Shown here: piece after piece, positions 5,831 through 6,566 of the stretch
Layout of the letters: the number at the start of each line of letters is the position of its first letter
Position numbering within the stretch: the stretch's first letter is position 1
From: Anaerolineae bacterium
GTDB lineage: Bacteria; Chloroflexota; Anaerolineae; Anaerolineales; UBA4823
NCBI GenBank assembly: GCA_030622805.1
Contig: JAUXFR010000085.1
Location: forward strand, 1-6,566
Reading direction: 5' to 3'
Length of the DNA: 6,566 nt
Position numbers and translations under genes: made by a program
The notes under the pieces: generated by a model
The model's database searches: none
What the model was told of the DNA's origin: nothing
The model's input: only the letters and a program-made list of their open reading frames with translations

Positions 5831-6566
5831 ATGCCAGTACATATCGAAGATATCAACGCCAGGGGACTGGGCCCTCTTGACGAGTTCACGGCTAAACTTA
5901 GAAAAATCAACCTGATCTATGGCAGGAATGAACAGGGGAAGACGTTCCTGGTCGAGTTTCTGCTCAAATCGTTATTTAAAAACACGAAAGGGTTCGGATT
6001 GCGCGCTTTAAGTCCTACAGGAACTATCCATGTTTCTGGATTAGGACCAGAACCCTGCGCCTTCTCTCCGTCTTCGCTTAGAAAGCTCGAGGACTATTGG
6101 GAAGAGAATTACCAGGGTATGCCGACCAATGTTGCACAACTGTTAGTCGTTAAAGGGGCGGAGTTAGATTTTGACGAGTCATCATCTGGTGGTGTAAGTA
6201 AATCGATCATCAAGTCTTTTTTATCAAGCGAAAGGACTCTTGATACGATCGAAGGAAAAATTCAATCTACTGTGCGTGATGCATATATAGAAGATGGGGA
6301 AATTCTCGGCGCAAATAAAGGTGAACTTAAAACTCGAAATAACATAATAGATAGATTGGCGCAATTTGAAAGCTTACTCAATAAGGTTGATCAGGAATAT
6401 TCTGGGGGTACGCTGACTGCATTACGCGCAAGAGAAACTGCACTTCAAGAGAATATCTCAAACCAAATCGATGCAAAACGGCACCTTGCTTATGTCCGAT
6501 CAGAAAATGCAGAAGGAATTGCGCGGGAGATCCAACATATGGAGGATGGTGAGTTCTCGAAACTTG
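5831..6566 (+). CDS. Rad50/SbcC/YhaN-like AAA ATPase (N-terminal part)
   Basis: Seen: 245 complete codons, open at the right edge, with no internal stop. Residues 1-30 form the opening beta strands of an SMC/Rad50-type ATPase head (IEDINARGLGPLDEF). A Walker A motif GRNEQGKT lies at residues 31-38 (bases 5921-5944). Residues about 75-160 continue the head, with a possible Q-loop near AQLLVVKGAELDF. From about residue 165 the sequence is charged and helical, consistent with the start of the long coiled coil typical of this family. The NE-x-GK form of Walker A is more like YhaN than classical SbcC, which usually has NGxGKS. The Walker B, signature motif and zinc hook would lie outside the window. 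It follows the nuclease gene by two bases, and Mre11- and Rad50-type proteins normally act as one complex. Partial only because of the window edge; subfamily is uncertain. Confidence 0.85.
   Translation, partial: MPVHIEDINARGLGPLDEFTAKLRKINLIYGRNEQGKTFLVEFLLKSLFKNTKGFGLRALSPTGTIHVSGLGPEPCAFSPSSLRKLEDYWEENYQGMPTNVAQLLVVKGAELDFDESSSGGVSKSIIKSFLSSERTLDTIEGKIQSTVRDAYIEDGEILGANKGELKTRNNIIDRLAQFESLLNKVDQEYSGGTLTALRARETALQENISNQIDAKRHLAYVRSENAEGIAREIQHMEDGEFSKL

Overview
The window holds two divergently arranged gene blocks separated by an AT-rich spacer of 479 bases (4291-4769). There are no rRNA, tRNA or CRISPR features. The organism is probably a bacterium of the Chloroflexota (Anaerolineae-like). 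This rests on lipoproteins with Pro/Thr-rich linkers fused to CapA-type domains, a fused FTCD enzyme, and tightly overlapping genes. It is an inference from protein style, not from a marker gene.

Left block, minus strand (4290 down to 1): three overlapping genes. The first, ftcD, is a full-length bifunctional formimidoyltransferase-cyclodeaminase of folate-linked histidine catabolism. It overlaps by 4 bases (ATGA) with a 576-residue lipoprotein that joins a substrate-binding-protein-like N-terminal half to a CapA/PgsA-like C-terminal half. That gene overlaps by 11 bases with a second, paralogous lipoprotein, which runs off the left edge. Both paralogues carry a changed first metal-binding motif, and the complete one also lacks other canonical CapA metal ligands.

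Spacer: it holds a TATAAT box facing each block, a repeated 13-mer in the ftcD leader, a nested inverted repeat (perfect 15-bp outer arms, 7-bp inner arms), and a doubtful 102-residue ORF.

Right block, plus strand (4770 to 6566): a compact Mre11/SbcD-like metallophosphoesterase nuclease, followed two bases later by the N-terminal part of a Rad50/SbcC/YhaN-like AAA ATPase that runs off the right edge. These genes have lower G+C than the left block. They probably form a two-gene DNA end-processing complex, for repair or possibly mobile-element defence. Nothing in the sequence links the two blocks functionally.
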